64,000 nucleotides of DNA from Sipunculus nudus (Eukaryota > Annelida > Sipuncula > Golfingiida > Sipunculidae). Shown here one piece after another: positions 46,327 through 57,900 of the stretch. The DNA lies in contig CM049322.1 in assembly GCA_026874595.1 (NCBI GenBank), positions 26,790,340-26,854,339 on the forward strand, in the 5' to 3' direction. A model generated the notes under the pieces. It was given only the letters and a program-made list of their open reading frames with translations. It made no database searches and was not told where the DNA came from. A program made the position numbers and the translations under genes. Each line of letters starts with the position of its first letter. Within the stretch, counting starts at the first letter, position 1.

Positions 46327-49300
46327 TCCCCATACACATGACTGCTGCAAGGAATCACCTAGATGACTATACTGGAAATGGAAATTCATCAACAGTCTGT
46401 CAATCTGAATTAAGAAGGCCACCATATGTGAAGAATATAAAAGCTGTATCTGCCAAAATTAATGTGAAAATTTTCCAGCAGAGCCTGACCGCTACCATTG
46501 ACACTGGCGCTGAGGTAACAGTGTTAAATCAGAGAGTCTTTAACCAGCTACCTGAGAAATCACAACTGGAAATTTGTACTGCACCAAGGGACTTAGTCGT
46601 CGCCGATGAGAACACAGTTATGCCAACACAAGGGATTGCCACAGTAACCATTAGCATTGGTCAGATTCAGTTCGACTGGCCAGTGTACCTTGCACCTATC
46701 ACTGATGATATTTTACTGGGCTGTGACATTTTAGATTTTATGAACATTACATTCAGCACCAAAAGAGGTTTATTGATTGATGGTCAATGGGTACCATGTA
46801 TCATATCTCGTTGTACAGACTGCATCTCTCCAGTTGTTCTCACCCAAGCAGTGACAATACCACCAAATACAGAAGTTATTCTACAAGGCAAGATGGTTGA
46901 AAATCCTCCCACTACAGAGACAGCTTTATTGGAGCCTTATCCTATCAACAACCCAGCTTTGATAATAGCCCGAGTTCTTGTAGATACCAGACAGGACCAG
47001 ATACCTGTTAGAGTGGTGAACCTCTCTTCAAATACAGCTAAAATTGGAAATGGCTATCAGCTTGGCGAACTGCAACATATAGACAATATTATTGAACATG
47101 AGTACAATGTCAATAATACAGTTTACACCTCATATAAATTGCAGCAAGTACAGGTGACTGATGATACACCTGTTAAGACATCAGCTGTCCCTGAGCATCT
47201 GCAAGATCTCTTTCTGAGAAGTACAGAAAACTTAGAAGAAACACAGCATAAACAGGCCCTTGCAAATCTGTTATGTAACTTCAGCAGTGTGTTTGCTAAA
47301 AATAAAGAGGACTTGGGAACCTGCACAGTCCCAAAACACAAAATAGATGTCAACGGCGCAGCACCCATAAGACAGTCTCTGGGACGAACCCCAAAAGCTT
47401 TCGAGAAAGAGGAAGAAACGTACTTACAACAACAGCTGGATGCCGGTGTAGTGGTACCCTCAACTTCAGCATGGGCATCCCCGGTTGTGTTAGTTCGGAA
47501 AAAAGATCAAACAGTTCGTTGGTGCTGCGACTTCTGAAAACTTAATGAGGTCACAGTGAAAGATGCCTACCCCTTACCTCACATTGATATGTGTCTGGAT
47601 TGTCTGGCTTCTGCTCAATATTTCTCTACAATGGACCTACAAAGTGAATACTGGCAGTTAGAAGTAGAACCAGCTGACCGACATAAGACAGCCTTTATCA
47701 CAAAGTACGGGCTTTTTGAATATGTGAAACTCCCCATGGGATTATGCAATTCTCCGAGTACATTCCAGAGATGTATGGAGCTAGTTTTACGTGGGCTACA
47801 GTGGAAAACCCTTTTGATTTACCTGGATGATATCATCATATTCAGCCAAAATGTTGATGAACACCTGCAGAGACTAACTAAAGTGCTACAGGTATGACAA
47901 TCTGTTGGGCTAAAGCTTAAGCCATCCAAGTGCACATTTTTGAAAACCAAGGTCTTGTTTTTGGGCCATATAGTGAGTGCAGGTGGGATACTGCCAAATC
48001 CACAACTAACATCTGCTGTGAGAAACTGGAAAGAACCACAGAGCAAACGGCATGTCCAACAGTTTTTGGGCCTCTGTAATTATTATCGCAGGTTCATTTA
48101 TCATTTTAGTGAAATAGCTGCACCTCTGAATAGACTCACAGAGAAACAAGTTGAATTTGACTGGACACCTGAGTGCCAAGTGGCATTTGATGAACTTAAA
48201 GATGGCCTTTGTCACGCTCCCATATTGGCATACCCCATGTCAACTGGCCAGTACATCTTAGATACAGATGCATCAGACACTGGAGTTGGCACTATACTAA
48301 GTCAAATACAAGACAGTGAGGAAAGAATGATCAGCTTTGCATCGAAAAAACTCAGCAAGGCTCAAAGACGTTATTGTGTGACTAGGCGTGAATTACTGGC
48401 TGCCGTGGTGTTCATTCATGAGTTTAGGCATTATTTGCTAGGGAGAGAATTTCTACTTCGGACTGACCACAATTCTCTGAGATGGATATTTAATTTCAAA
48501 TCTCCACAAGGTCAACTTACAAGATGGCTTGAGGTGCTCGCACAATACAACTTCAAAATCCTGCATCGAGATGGGAAGAAACATGGAAATGCTGATTCAC
48601 TTTCGAGACAGTGGTGTCATCGAACAGAATGTGACTGTATGAGAAGGGGATTCCATTAGATAAACTTCCTTGTGGTGGATGTAAGCACTGCACTAAATCT
48701 GAAGAGCAATGGAACTCATTTCAACAAGAAACTGATGATATTATTCCTTTAAGTCAGGTTAATCCTCCTGTTAAATGCCAGAAGGTGTCAACAAGGCAGA
48801 TGATACAGGAAACTATTACAGATCAATCTGAAGTTTCTCTCAATAAGGGTCAGTCCACAGTTAGTCAGAACTGGGTGGAAGTATATACACCAAATGACTT
48901 GAGACAGTTACAGAGATCAGATCCTGACTTAGTGATATCCATGATTGGATTGACAGTGATCATAGGCCAGTCAGAAATGAGGTTGCCAGTTACAGCCCTG
49001 AGATGAGACATCTATGGGTTGAATGGGACCGCCTCAAGCGTATAGATGGAGTACTATATATAGAATGGGTAGAAAGCAAATCTCAAAATACCTGTATGCA
49101 GCTGCTAGTGCCAGTAGAATTAAGAAAACAAGTCATCAGCCAGTGTCACGAGTCCCATTTCTCGGGTCATTTAGCCGTGGAGAAGACCATTGGAAAAATC
49201 AGACAAAGGGCTTATTGGCGGACATTGCGATCTAATGTAACCCTTTACATTCAAAGATGTTCTGTGTGTAATGCCAATCGTCGAACCAGCAAAGCTAACA

Positions 49301-50226
49301 AAGCTGCATTAGTGAACTACACCGTGGGACATCCCATGGACCGTTTAGGGATGGACATACTTGGTCCCCTGCCTGAAACTTATAGAGGAAATTCATACAT
49401 TCTTGTGGTGGCCGACTACTTCACTAGATGGGTAGAAGCTTACCCACTCCCTGATCAAACAGCTGAGACAACTGCGAATACTCTTGTCTATGAGTTTCTG
49501 TCAAAGTTTGGAATCCCACTTGAAATTCACACAGACCAAGGTCGGAATTTTGAAAGTGACCTGTTTAAACATCTGTGCAAACTATTAGAGATCACTAAAA
49601 CCCGTACAACTCCATATCATCCTGCATCAAATGGACTGGTGGAACGATTCAACCAGACATTGGCACAAATGATAAGATGTTATGTTCAAGACAATCAAAA
49701 GGAGTGGGATTTACATTTACCATTGCTCACTGCTGCATATTGCAGTACCATACACCCTGCTACAGGATATACCCCAAATTTCTTGATGTTCGGAAGAGAA
49801 ATCACACTGCCTGTAGATCTGATATTTCCCAGACTTCTGACTGAGGGAATGACACCTGATAGTTACACACAAAACCTCAAAGATAAGTTATCTGAATGTT
49901 ACCATAGAGCTAGAACTAGTCTCAAACAGGCTGCCAAGATACAGAAGCGAAATTATGATACCAGGGTATTACAACATCAATATAAGCCTGGAGATGTTGT
50001 TTATAAGCAAAACGCTCAGGCTAAGAAACTCGACACAAGATGGCTTGGTCCATTTGTAGTGACAAAAGCTTTAGGCTGTACTCTATATCAAATAACAGAC
50101 AAGAAGAAGGCACAAGTGGTCCACCATGACTGTTTGAAAATGTATAATGCATCATTCATTCCAGCTTGGGCAAAGAAGTTGCTGACCAAACTACAACCAA
50201 ATCAAGACAAAATGCCAGACTTGTGA
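46290..50226 (+). pseudogene. pol: pol: protease, reverse transcriptase, RNase H, integrase; several breaks
   Basis: Domain order is Ty3/gypsy. The aspartic protease has DTGA at 46500-46511. RT has LPMGLCNSPSTFQR and catalytic YLDD at 47820-47831. RNase H has DTDAS, RRELLAA and RTDHNSL, ending at NADSLSR. Integrase has an HH...CC zinc-binding region (HESHFSGH, CSVC) and the D, D, E triad with 35 residues between the last two; its motifs are GMDILGP, HTDQG and GLVERF. It then has a GPY/F-type module (WLGPFVV). No chromodomain is visible before the stop at 50224. Breaks: TGA at 47535-47537 (start of RT) and 47895-47897 (after YLDD); a 1-base loss in the G run near 48646; another near 48930. The linker is open in a second frame (about 48641-48935) and integrase in a third. 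Confidence 0.93.
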
Positions 50227-50471
50227 CTTACTTATATTGTCAGAAGGTCATGATTACTTGTTCTTTTAACTTATTGGTTCGGCGATCCATGTCCACAACA
50301 AAGGGGAAAATAAAATCATAAATTCAAGGAGGGTTGGACCAATCATATCTTATTTTATGCAAAGTGTGAGGCTGTGCAAACTGATTGTCAACTAAAAATC
50401 ATCAATAGATCTGTTCATATGTTACCTGAAGCCTGAGTTTTCATCTAGCCTTCCCTCCTATGTCATTGCAG
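50227..50471 (+). promoter_or_regulatory. Splice-acceptor-like tract before the zinc-finger ORF
   Basis: After the integrase stop there is non-coding sequence with stops in the zinc-finger frame (50434 and 50446). It ends with a pyrimidine-rich run (CCTTCCCTCCTATG) and TCATTGCAG at 50463-50471. The matching donor upstream was not identified. Confidence 0.5.
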
Positions 50472-51090
50472 GGAGAAATCAATTGATCGGCATCAAAATT
50501 TATACTGCACCAAATGCAGTTACCATGGAAGAAAGGCCAGGGCCATGTGGCACTTCATCAAGGCTCATGTTCCTTTGAAAGATGTTCCATATCATTGCGG
50601 GCTCTGTGGACTGAAGACATCTACAAGGAAAGAACTTGAAAAGCATTGCTCAGACACACACCAAGGTGTCAATGATGTAGCGGTCATCAATGAAAATCCA
50701 CATATCGTAACAGTCAGTAATGACTCGAATGGGCAGGGCGCATCCACCATCTCCCCTGAACTGTCACCCGCTCTGAGTTTGGAGTATACTAACCAAGAGT
50801 TCAATAAGATGTGGGAGGCCCACAGTAATACTTTAGAGGCTCCAGCTGACACTGTTATAACCGATTAAGAAGACAACAGTTCTCAACAGGACAATGTCAC
50901 CAGACCAGCTACAGCAACCTCCACCAACTCTAAAGCCTGTGCTTCGGAATCTGGAGAACCAGAAGTGCCACCAAAACACCGACGCCGGGAGTAGAGACCA
51001 CAGTCACACCGAAAACCATACTACAGTGAGCGAAGACCTTTCAACCACTGGACCAAGAATGGGCGGAAGAGAACATACCCTCAGTATTAA
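50472..51090 (+). pseudogene. Third ORF: two C2H2 zinc fingers, likely expressed by splicing; function unknown
   Basis: Between integrase and the 3' LTR, where env sits in errantiviruses, the frame encodes two adjacent C2H2 fingers (about 50506-50663): CTKC with H-X4-H, then CGLC with H-X4-H, joined by a short linker (VPLKDVPY). An acidic, Ser/Thr-rich tail follows to TAA at 50866-50868. The same frame continues with an Arg/Tyr-rich basic stretch to 51088-51090, broken only by TAA at 50866 and TAG at 50992. The first in-frame ATG (50545) lies inside finger 1, but a strong acceptor-like sequence (pyrimidine-rich, then TCATTGCAG, ending 50471) sits just upstream. Production from a spliced subgenomic RNA is therefore the better guess. 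No membrane segment, so not an envelope. It could be a captured host zinc-finger exon. Confidence 0.7.
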
Positions 51091-51363
51091 TATATAAATA
51101 ATAGTTCCACTAGGACATTCCAACTACTTCTAGCCAATTTCGTAATGATAAATGTTTTTTTTTGCAGGTTTACATTTTAGTATTATTCTTATTACTAGTA
51201 GTCTTCTCAAATGATGATCTCGTTTTAGCTAACAGACGTTTCTTTTTATATATATATACAACAGTAACCGTACATTATGCCTACTACAGGTATTGGTAGT
51301 ATTAGTACCAGGGTAGGTTGTTCAAGCAAATGTAAATCTGTATGTATTAATATCTCACATTTC

Positions 51364-51375
51364 AGGAGAGGGTAG
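51364..51375 (+). promoter_or_regulatory. Polypurine tract
   Basis: AGGAGAGGGTAG abuts the first base of the 3' LTR (51376), the position of the plus-strand primer in LTR retrotransposons. Positions 51091-51363, before it, are AT-rich non-coding. Confidence 0.7.
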
Positions 51376-53302
51376 TGTCGTAAAATTTATTATTAATATC
51401 TGTCAGCCTTAGCAGCACCGTCATTAATACAGCTATCACAATCAGATATTCATCCCGTTTTTAAACACTGTTACGACCCAGCGTCAACAGCAACTATTTA
51501 TGTAACTGTGACCAGCTTCAGCTGTTTAGTACAGATTTTTATCAGGTATAACGTCGGATATTAATAATCTCAGGGATTATGTCATACTTCATGTCATTTG
51601 TAGACCGATAATTAATACAGTAGCACGAGTCATTACATTGTTAAATGTGAAGCGTTGTCAACATATAGCTACACCTGATTGTGCACTAGGCGACTGTCAC
51701 TTTTATTTGTAAACATGCGGGCCGTCCGAGCGATAATACGGATGTTTTACGGACGCTGTACTTACAGGACAACTTTACGAGCTCACCTTAATATGTTAAC
51801 ATGGAGGTCAACTGTAAGCTCCATTTTTGCATGTAAGTATTTGTATCACCACGTATAATTCATCACAGAAATGCATGTTTAGCGTCGTATTCAGATGACC
51901 AGCTGTTCACCACGTTCCCGCTTACAGGACTACTTCTTCTTATATCACTACACAAGTGTAATGACGTAATGGGGAAAGCCCGTTTCTGATTGGCTGGAAG
52001 TCGAAGCGGCATGGTGTTTCCCTTTTACCAAAACAAAGGCTTATACTTGTCATATTAACGCTAATTTGACTAAACTGTTCTTAATATAGCATAATTATGT
52101 ATTATGATACATTTTTATAGTGATCAAGCAGGTTTCATGGCCGGTTTCTGTGCTGAGGTGTGGGAATGTATTTATTAGCGTACCGCTAAAGGTCCACACC
52201 GGCCGCTGTCATTATAAAAGGAGGGGCGCGCCCCAATGTAAACAACTGTTGTCGTCTGTCACTTACAGAGACATCTAGGGTCCTCACAGGGTGCCGCTCT
52301 CAGAGCCAGAATGTAGGTTTATTAATAATTGGTCACAACATTTCCTATAATAAATTAACTAAAGTGAGCCAATTATTGGCCACATATAATATTCTGAGTC
52401 ACATAAAATTGTAGCCAGTAAATAATAATAGTGTCGACCGGGTGACCGGTGGCCCTGGTCACAGGTGTGGCCAGCCTCACTGGCCACCATGGGCAAGTGA
52501 CCACTTGGCCACAGGGCTGCACCCACAGTATGTGGATGTTGTTGTATAATATAATGAGGTCTTGGGCAGGAGATAATATTTATATCTCTAAATAATATTA
52601 CGTTATTATCATTATTACAATATTATTCATCCTATAAATGGATGAATGCTAAATTGCCTGGGCCAGATGGTCACACAGATGTGGCCAGGGCATTTGGCCA
52701 CACAGCTATGGCTATGATAAAGACCATGGGGCATATATGTATGTTAACTGCAGACTCTTTATATTAAGGGTAATAGTTCTAGTAATATGTGGAACCCTTT
52801 ATTATTAATTATTATTATATCTGGCAGTTGGGGCTACATTTTCTGATGATTATGGGACATATGTCGACACAGTTCTTATGATTAGGGGACATATGTCGAT
52901 CCAGAGTTAAATTCTCCTTAAAAAGGAGGTTTGTAAATAATTGTATTATCATGGATCAACTCTCCTTTATAAGGAGTTGTATATAGTGATAATGTCCTCC
53001 TTTATAAAGAGTCGTATAAATAAGTGTTATTTCAGAATAATGTTCAAACTTATTGAAGGAGTTATTTTATATTTAATGAGGTATGAATGAGCGAGTGCAT
53101 GTAAACATGGTCCATCCCATCCCGATATTTATGATAAATAATAACCCTTATTATAGCCCCTTAATACTAAATCACATATAAAGAAATTTGCTGCCCTTCT
53201 TATAAATTATACATGGCATCCTGACAATTTAGACGGACGTGACAGCAGGATGGCTTTATATTAAATAGAGTCCCACATGGCGACAAAATGGGGTCGGCCA
53301 CA
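51376..53302 (+). repeat. 3' LTR (1,927 bp)
   Basis: Nearly identical to 42340-44273. Differences seen include ACCGTCATT for ACCATCATT, a missing 8-bp duplicate near 52465 in the TGGCC-rich part, and changes that weaken the third CTCCTTTATAAGGAG hairpin (TAAAGAGTCG). Confidence 0.95.
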
Positions 53303-53462
53303 GCAGAGACAATATACATGGTACTGTGGTGTCAACACACACCTTGTGTTTGATCTGAGAAGGCAGAGACAATATACATGGTACTGTGGTGTCAACACAC
53401 ACCTTGTGTTTGATCTGAGAAGGCAGAGACAATATACATGGTACTGTGGTGTCAACACACAC
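53303..53462. repeat. 60-bp minisatellite, right part (about 2.7 units)
   Basis: Continuation of 42020-42339. The duplicated GCAG marks the insertion point. It ends about 22 bp from the donor site of the nicastrin exon at 53485. Confidence 0.95.
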
Positions 53463-53484
53463 CCAATATAAGATGAATTCTTAC

Positions 53485-53629
53485 CTGTCATGAGGTTAAT
53501 CTGCATTCTTGACCTTCGAATACAAGTCTCAGAATCCTTCGCCCCATCCATAGGAAATTTAATTTCAACACTGCAGAGGGGATAATTCCTTGGTCTTCCA
53601 TTTACTGGCTGATTGAACTTTTCATAACA
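53485..53629 (-). CDS. NCSTN: Nicastrin exon (cysteine-rich N-lobe segment)
   Basis: The 145-bp exon encodes 48 codons plus one base. It starts CYEKFN, includes YPLCSVEIKF and ETCIRRSRMQ, and ends LMT. This matches the nicastrin segment just after the conserved FPIF region, where human nicastrin has CYQDHN, PLCAMQLF and TCMRRSS; the three cysteines are conserved. On the minus strand the acceptor is a pyrimidine-rich tract ending in TTTCAG, and the donor is ACAG followed by GTAAGAAT. The trailing G (phase 1) is completed by TG at the start of the next exon at 37808, giving Val. About 22 bp downstream of the donor the intron enters a 60-bp minisatellite, into which the LTR retrotransposon has inserted. 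The preceding exon was not found up to 64000. Confidence 0.9.
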
Positions 53630-54790
53630 CTGAAAGGAAATATCATGAGTTAAAATATGTTGCACAAATAAAATATCTACTTCACATACTATCAATAATG
53701 ACCAATTTTTTTTCAATGGTAAGAACAGCTGAGAGCTCTTTGTTTTATCAATGGCACATTTCAATACATATGTTCGTTTGGATAGGTGCCATGTGATCCC
53801 ATTCACAAACATTGACATATTTCTAAATAAAGTGATCTCAACTATGTGACTGTATTGTGAACCAGTCATTAGTTAACTAACAATTTAACCTTTACTGTTT
53901 GTATTTGGTTGTCACAAAACACCACCTAATTTTAGGTTTTTCACACTTTGAATTTTGGCACACTGTAAATTAATGTTATGATTGATAACCTGATCAGTTT
54001 TTGGTGTATCCTTATGAAATATTTAACACATTTTACAGAGATACCAAGCAAGCGGTAAATGACTTAATAAATCATAAATTTCACATATATCTATTAACAG
54101 AACCAGGTAAATCAGGTAAATTCAGGTAAGTATAGTGTCTTTGTTGTTTTAGTATATTTGTATATGAATGTCTGCAGCATGTCCCAGTGAAGACATTGTA
54201 GAATTTAGGACCAATAAGGGAATTATCATCCGCTGGTACCTGTTGTATTGTCATGGAAGATCTAGGTTAAATAGGTTAATGAAATATGATTAAGATTATA
54301 TAAGTAATGTAGTTGTGGAGTGCTGAAATATACATTACATATACATTATTTTTATACATTATACATGGACAAAACCATATATGATTTGCTCCAAGAAATG
54401 TATAAAAATAATAATTGTATATTTAACATGAAATATTATGTTGATTTCAAATAAGGATCAAATTGCCATATCCTACCCGTTCAGGTATGGAAAACTAATC
54501 AAGACTAGGTAAACTTCAAAGAAAGGTGGAAAAAAAGAGACATTCACAGATTTACTCATCAAATATGTATACAACACAATGAAAAATCGCCAAAAGTCTG
54601 ACAGAATAGTAAAATCTAACATTTCTACATGTTTTTCCCCCTTTGTAATGTTCACTTGGATTGTTTTGGTACTTCCGGTAAAGCGTATATCACTTTTATG
54701 TTGCCTGTGACAGAATGTACGGGGAAATCCCTGTCACATAGAATTATGGTTATCCAGGGTCAAAAACGATGTCAGACGTCTTTTTTATCT
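53630..54790. other. Intron, nothing recognised
   Basis: AT-rich, no repeat ends and no convincing exon. The expected upstream nicastrin exon (segment with FPIF) was looked for on the minus strand and not seen here. Confidence 0.5.
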
Positions 54791-54798
54791 AAAGACAT

Positions 54799-56708
54799 CA
54801 GACATGGGGTAATAGTAATAGATAATAGTAATAGGCAGTAATTCAATTACTTTTCATCAGTAATAGGCAATAATAGATAATAGGCAGTCCAAAAATGTAG
54901 AATGATAGTGATAGTAATAGTAATAGGCAGATGAGTAATAGATCAATAGCTATTACTTTAACTATTACCAGTCTGGGGGTAATAAAGAGTTTGTGGGTCT
55001 GAGTGGAGTCAGCAGGAACACTGATAAGGGCCCCAGCTGAGGTGAACCTGGATGCTTTCATGCTCATTAACAGGTGGCATAGGCTTATCCTGTGCCATGA
55101 TGTTCTTACTAACAACAATAGCACAGGATGACTGCATTGTTGATACATCAATGTAGGTGTTTTCCATGAATGGAAGCACAGTACAACCATGCCCTTTGAT
55201 GTTTGTGTATAAGCATCTGTTAGCTGGGGCAGAACCCAGTCAGGCAGATCACCAAAGGTTAACTCATACCTGGTGATTGTTTCCCAACTAAAAATGTGAC
55301 TAAAACTGTACCTTTTTAAACACAAATCTGTGACTATTTCCTTTCCAATCTTGTGGCTTTCTTCTGTGACTTTTTTTCCAACCAAAAATTGTGACTTTTA
55401 TTTCCTGTGTGTGACATATTTCTTGCAATTATATTGTCACCAGTCAGAAAGGAACACTCCATGAAAACCTTGTTTGCCTTATTTTATAAACATGTCTCAC
55501 CTCCCAGATGAAACTGGATGACAATAGTGCAGAAGTACATTTGATTTCAGGCAGAAAATGAAATGTACATGTGATATTGAGTTAGTGTTTCTTTCAAAGT
55601 AAACTATGCAACTGCATTCAGTTGCAATCTGAATTTTGTAAAATTACAAAGGATTTTCAGTTATGTGAAACAGGTAAATAATAATAGTAACATTTTCAGA
55701 TACCCACCCTGATACAATGAAGGAAACCATACTCTTATGATGAGGACAAAGTTTGCACATCGCCAAGGCTCATCTTAATAAACTAGGTATCTATGAGTAG
55801 GCAAGAGGGAAACCCCCTGAAAGAGCCCTCAAACCCTTATCTTGCCTCTCTTGCCTACTTCAACCCCTGTTTAATGCGTCTTTAGGACTGCAGGAATAAT
55901 CTTCAGACCAGATCATTGCTGGGTGTAGGACAATCCCCCCCCCCCCTCTTTTGGATTACTCAATTAAAATAACTCAAGATTAAAATTTACTATATATTTT
56001 ATATTTTAGGTTAAATATACAAAAACAATATCAGTGTATACCTTACACTAGTAAGGTTATGAAAATAAAAATAATCAGTCAAATGAAAATGCATATAATC
56101 AGTATTTGATGAATAATCATTCATGATAATAAAGATGTATATATTGTTGACGTTTATATTGTTGATAATCAATTAAGTGACTCATTAATTATCTATGTAT
56201 ACAATATTCTACTACTGCACAGTTACTCCTGCACTGTAACAGGACTCACTTTAAAGAATTTTAAATGTAGCCATACATTTTAAAAAATAATCTAAAATTT
56301 AAAATGAAGCTTGCAAAATTTGGGAGGGGGGGGGGGGCTCTTGTCTGTTACACACTGTTGCCACCTGGGGGATTCAACAGCTTATGTTCATCAGGTGCAA
56401 TGGACACTTCATTTAGTTATGAACTATTCATGCACAATTTTTCTTGTTTATTTAGTGGTTGGTAACATTTTAGTGTGGCCTAATGAGCGATCAACATAAG
56501 ATTCTTCAAGATTAAATGTTTTTTACTTATTTTTATTAAACCAGTAATAGTTAACAGTAATAGTAATAGTAATAGGAGTAAAGTAATAGTAATAGCCACC
56601 TATTACTTCTGTTGAAACACTGTAAATATTAGTTAATAGTAATAGGCAAACACCCAAAGTAATAGTAATAGTCCCTATTATTGAAATCAGTAATAGGCCC
56701 TATGTCTA
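54799..56708. mobile_element. hAT-like DNA transposon with 8-bp target duplication AAAGACAT
   Basis: AAAGACAT occurs at 54791-54798 and 56709-56716, exactly flanking the element. The ends are CAGACATGGGG on the left and, inverted, TAGACATAGGG on the right, an imperfect 11-bp terminal repeat. An 8-bp duplication and a CAG start are hAT features. Both ends carry dense subterminal TAATAG repeats (54808-54970 and 56543-56700), plausible transposase-binding sites. Inside, a 180-codon minus-strand frame (54843-55385) partly covers the subterminal repeats and has no recognisable transposase motif. C and G runs lie at 55935-55946 and 56326-56337. Likely non-autonomous or decayed. Confidence 0.8.
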
Positions 56709-56716
56709 AAAGACAT

Positions 56717-57160
56717 AAGGAAAAATTCTCGAATTTGAGTAAATAAAGTTTATTGAACATTATTTTATATTTACTTTGTTCAAATCATGTTCTGAAAGTT
56801 GTCAAAGCTCGATGTCTATTTAGCGGCAAGACCGACAGCCGCCATCTTGAATATTGATGTTATCGCTCGTCCTTCATAACAGGCAACATAAACATAGAAA
56901 ATGTCTTAAGAAATGAGAAATATTCACATTTTAAGTCCAAAATGATAATAATTTAGATAGATACCAATGTTTTGTGGAAGTTTGGTATTATTGGTTTTGG
57001 TTTATTGTCATAACAAAGTGGCCCGGTCAGCTGAAACGTCTCGTTTGTTGACATCTCCGGTGTCAATTGCCGACGCCATTCAACCAGTCGGCTTTCCAGT
57101 CTAAATTAGAATTTTATGAATATTTATGAGAATTCCCAGGTAAATGAATTAAAAAACTAG
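56717..57160. other. Intron, nothing recognised
   Basis: AT-rich with a slightly GC-richer patch at 56810-56880; no exon with usable splice sites was seen. Confidence 0.4.
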
Positions 57161-57900
57161 AATACGGGTAGTCAACAAGCAATTATGTGTATCCACCAAA
57201 ATAAAATGTATACACATGCAAAATTTCAGGTGGAAAAGTCAAACCACTGCCGAGATACAAGTGATTTTATCCCACAGCAGACAAACACAAAGATGCTGTG
57301 CAAAAATGGTTGCAGGTGGTGCCACAAGTTTCTTGTATGATAAAGAGCTATGTGAGATCCAAACACATGCAAAACTTCAGGAAGATACGCTAAACCAGTA
57401 TGGAGATATTAACATCGATATCTGCAGCATGAACATGAATGTAGGTGGCACCACCTATCATAAAATCAAGAAAACTATCTAAGATGTATACGCATGCCAA
57501 ATTACAGGTGAATAAGTCAAACCACTGATGAGATATGAGTGATTTAAGCCCAAGTCAAATGAAAAGATGGACGCTGTGCAAAAATGGTTGCAGGTGGCGC
57601 CACCATTTTTGTGTATGTTATAAAGCTATCCAAGGGCTACATTTGTACAAAATTTTTTTCCTGATTGGTCAAATGAGTCCGAAGATATGTGGGTTAATGT
57701 GTCAAAATAGATGCACAGATAGACGCACTGGAGAGAGGAAAGGTCAGAGGTCTAACTGGTAGTTTGGCACCCGTTCACATGTGACCCAATAATTGGTGTT
57801 AGTTGTGGAAAAATCAGTCCAGTAGTCTCAGAGGAGTTCTCCGGCAACGAACGCCGTGGAGGCGGAACCCGGTCAAAAACATAGTATCTGCAAAACTTAG
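57161..57900 (+). mobile_element. Family C tandem-core element, 3'-truncated
   Basis: Starts CTAGAATACGGGTAGTCAAC with a decayed hairpin and GTATCCACC. It includes GGTGGCGCCACC at 57594-57605 and ends with AACCCGGTCAAAAACATAG and GTATCTGCAAAACTTAG. The closing GGCGGATACAA is missing. An 88-codon frame in it is not a gene. Confidence 0.7.

Larger units (their letters stand above)
42340..53302 (+). mobile_element. Ty3/gypsy LTR retrotransposon, full length but disabled
   Basis: Length is 10,963 bp. It has two LTRs starting TGTCGTAAAATTT and ending GGCCACA or GACCACA, a primer site, gag, then protease, RT, RNase H and integrase in Ty3/gypsy order, then an extra ORF and a purine-rich tract. The 4-bp target duplication GCAG (42336-42339 and 53303-53306) lies in a 60-bp minisatellite in a nicastrin intron, opposite strand to the gene. 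By eye the LTRs differ by about 25-35 substitutions plus one 8-bp indel, near 1.5%, so the insertion is fairly recent. Coding breaks: TGA at 44755, 47535 and 47895, and frameshifts near 48646 and 48930. Confidence 0.95.

Noticed and set aside
44755-47897. Selenocysteine or programmed readthrough at the three TGA codons
   Set aside because: No known Ty3/gypsy precedent, positions unrelated to expression control, and other breaks are present; mutation is simpler.
54843-55385. 180-codon minus-strand ORF as a hAT transposase
   Set aside because: No hAT motif visible, and its C-terminal part translates the TAATAG repeats.
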